Origin: UBA9676 sp036522155 | GTDB lineage: Bacteria; Actinomycetota; Actinomycetes; Streptosporangiales; Streptosporangiaceae | Reading direction: 5' to 3' | NCBI GenBank assembly: GCA_036522155.1 | Contig: DATDGI010000225.1 | Span: 1 to 5,948, forward strand | Length of the DNA: 5,948 bases | Shown: positions 4,729 through 5,948 of the stretch, piece after piece | Layout: each line of letters opens with the position of its first letter | Numbering within the stretch: position 1 is the stretch's first letter | Program-made: the position numbers and the translations under genes | The notes under the pieces: model-generated | What the model was told of the DNA's origin: nothing | Databases searched by the model: none | The model's input: the letters and a program-made list of their open reading frames with translations, nothing else

Positions 4729-5948
4729 CGCCGGACCGGCGGGGTAAGTGACGGGGGTAGCGGCGGATCCCGTGCTCCCGGAGCCGGGTCAGCACCAGCA
4801 GTGTGACCCCGCCGCCGAGCAGAATCAGCCAGAAGCTGACCAGCCGGTAGGCGAGCACCGCGGTCAGCGCGTGCGAGGCGTCCATGCCGGTGGCCACCAG
4901 CGCGGCGGTGACGGCCACCTCCACCAGGCCGAACCCGCCGGGCGTGGCCCCGGTGCTGCCCACGACCGCGCCCGCGCCGTAGGCCAGCAGCAGGCCGTGC
5001 CAGGGCACCGGGCTGCCGGTCGCCCGGATGGCGCAGGCCAGGCAGGCGCAGTCGGCCAGCCAGTTCACCACCGCCAGCCCGAAGACCTCGGCGTAATTCA
5101 GCCAGCCCAGCTTGATGCTGGCCAGCCGGGCGAGGAACTCCTCCAGCGCGGCCGGGTCGATGCGTGGCTTGCGCACCACCCGCCGGGCCAGGTGGACGGC
5201 GCTGGCCAGGATCTGGTTCGTGACCGCCCGGGCCCGCGGGTAGCGCAGCGCCAGCAGCACGATCACCGCGGGCAGCCCGAAGATCGCGGCGCCGGCGAAA
5301 CCGGCCGCGCTGGCCAGCGCCGCCCCGCCCGCGATCGCACCCGCGACCAGGATCAGCGCCAGCGCCGAGGAGGACGCGATGGCCGAGACCCCCAGCGCCC
5401 AGCCGGTCAGCGCCGGATCCAGGCCCCGCCGCCGGAACTGCCGGTAGGAGAAGACCGCCGCCAGTTGCGCGCCGGCGAACGGCACCGACATCGACAGCGC
5501 GTTCCCGGCGTAAGTGATCGCCATCACCGAGCCGAAGTCGGCCTGGTGCCCGTCGGCGCGCAGCAGCCGCCGTCGGCTGAGCCCGAACGCGGTCAGCGAC
5601 ACGGCCTCGCAGCCCACCCCGAGCACGAACCAGCCGAAGTCGAGCTGGCCCAGCGCGGCCAGCGACTGGCCCAGCGTGTGCCGGCCCACCACCACCGCCC
5701 AGGCCACCGCCCCGGCGGCCAGCACCGCTGCCACCAGCCGCAGCCAGCGTCGCCGGGCGGCCCGCGCCGCGTCAGCCAGCGGGGAGGTCCTGGCATCCAG
5801 GGCCGGGACAATGGCGGCCGCGGGCGGGCTGCCCGCGGAATCCGGCGCCGCGGGAGAGCCGCCAGCGGAATCCCGTTCCCAGGGAGAGAGGCCGGCGGAA
5901 TCCCGTTCCCAGGGAGAGGTGCCCGCGGAATCCCGGGCCGGGGGAGAG
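4703..5948 (-). CDS. Lysylphosphatidylglycerol synthase TM-region / flippase-like membrane protein, N-terminus cut by window
   Basis: The reverse-strand frame is open from the TGA at 4703-4705 to the right edge, giving 414 visible residues; the start lies beyond the window. The GTG at 5734 is not a convincing start: it has no ribosome binding site and would remove the basic RRRWLRLV flank of the first membrane helix. Visible residues 1-71 are a cytosolic-looking tail made of four decapeptide repeats (SPWERDSAGx type) and an Ala/Arg linker. About eight hydrophobic helices follow. The family signature lies in YGAGAVVGSTGATPGGFGLVEVA (near visible residues 323-345) and AYRLVSFWL (about 366-374), as in the LPG synthase TM-region/UPF0104 family. 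Members include the MprF flippase-like part and AglD-like proteins thought to move or modify lipids or lipid-linked sugars. No lysyl-transferase domain is visible, so lysyl-lipid synthesis is not implied. The 3' end overlaps the preceding hydrolase gene tail to tail by 26 nt. Confidence 0.85.
   Translation of the reverse strand, partial: SPPARDSAGTSPWERDSAGLSPWERDSAGGSPAAPDSAGSPPAAAIVPALDARTSPLADAARAARRRWLRLVAAVLAAGAVAWAVVVGRHTLGQSLAALGQLDFGWFVLGVGCEAVSLTAFGLSRRRLLRADGHQADFGSVMAITYAGNALSMSVPFAGAQLAAVFSYRQFRRRGLDPALTGWALGVSAIASSSALALILVAGAIAGGAALASAAGFAGAAIFGLPAVIVLLALRYPRARAVTNQILASAVHLARRVVRKPRIDPAALEEFLARLASIKLGWLNYAEVFGLAVVNWLADCACLACAIRATGSPVPWHGLLLAYGAGAVVGSTGATPGGFGLVEVAVTAALVATGMDASHALTAVLAYRLVSFWLILLGGGVTLLVLTRLREHGIRRYPRHLPRRSGVTAAPARS
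4729..4741 (+). terminator. Hairpin just after the second hydrolase stop
   Basis: CGCCGG-A-CCGGCG is a perfect inverted repeat starting directly after the TAA at 4726-4728. It could form a 5-bp stem with a GAC loop. No T-run follows, so it would be at most a U-less terminator or 3'-end stabiliser. It also lies inside the C-terminal codons of the reverse-strand membrane protein gene. Confidence 0.3.
5829..5948. repeat. 30-bp tandem repeat, four copies to the window edge
   Basis: Four units at 5829-5858, 5859-5888, 5889-5918 and 5919-5948 each contain GCGGAATCC and end in GGGAGAG at the same offset. The second and third units agree at 27 of 30 bases; the third and fourth at 23 of 30. Read on the minus strand, each unit encodes one decapeptide: SPPARDSAGT, SPWERDSAGL, SPWERDSAGG, SPAAPDSAGS. 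The period is a multiple of three, so copy number can vary without breaking the reading frame. The array probably continues past the right edge. Confidence 0.9.

Noticed and set aside
5732..5734. GTG at 5734 as the start of the flippase-like protein
   Set aside because: No ribosome binding site precedes it, the frame remains open to the edge, and a basic flank of the first membrane helix lies upstream.

Overview
The window is very GC-rich (about 70% or more by eye), with GTG/ATG starts, strong G/C bias at third codon positions, and a 481-residue S-adenosylhomocysteine hydrolase carrying the insertion seen in mycobacterial SahH. Together these point to an actinobacterial chromosome; I cannot assign a genus. 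No rRNA, tRNA, CRISPR array or insertion sequence was found.

Layout: (1) 1-297 (+) is the C-terminal end of a SIS-family bifunctional phosphoglucose/phosphomannose isomerase-like protein, cut by the left edge. (2) 307-1392 (+) is a cation diffusion facilitator of the ZnT9-like type, whose ribosome binding site overlaps the preceding stop codon. (3) 1399-1848 (-) is a small MerR-type regulator with an Ala/Pro/Arg-rich insertion, convergent with the transporter at a 6-bp gap. (4) 1849-1999 is a divergent intergenic region with an AT-rich island holding a 20-bp imperfect dyad and a probable leaderless promoter for the MerR gene. (5) 2000-3445 (+) is ahcY, a canonical S-adenosylhomocysteine hydrolase. 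(6) 3448-4728 (+) starts 2 nt after ahcY stops. It is a second, divergent member of the same superfamily, of the shorter archaeal/Thermotoga type, with substitutions at several otherwise invariant active-site positions. (7) 4703-5948 (-) is a multi-pass membrane protein of the lysylphosphatidylglycerol synthase TM-region/flippase-like family. It overlaps the preceding gene tail to tail by 26 nt and runs off the right edge through a four-copy 30-bp in-frame tandem repeat.

How the genes fit together: ahcY removes the methyltransferase by-product S-adenosylhomocysteine, giving adenosine and homocysteine for the methionine cycle. The adjacent paralogue looks translationally coupled and may act on a related nucleoside thioether or modulate AhcY. 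The MerR gene is placed to control itself and possibly the ahcY pair from the shared intergenic region. From memory, Streptomyces genomes carry a similar arrangement of a sugar-phosphate isomerase, a cation transporter and ahcY, so part of the layout is probably conserved actinobacterial synteny. The tandem hydrolase pair, the MerR operator candidate and the repeat-bearing membrane protein are the parts most worth a closer look.
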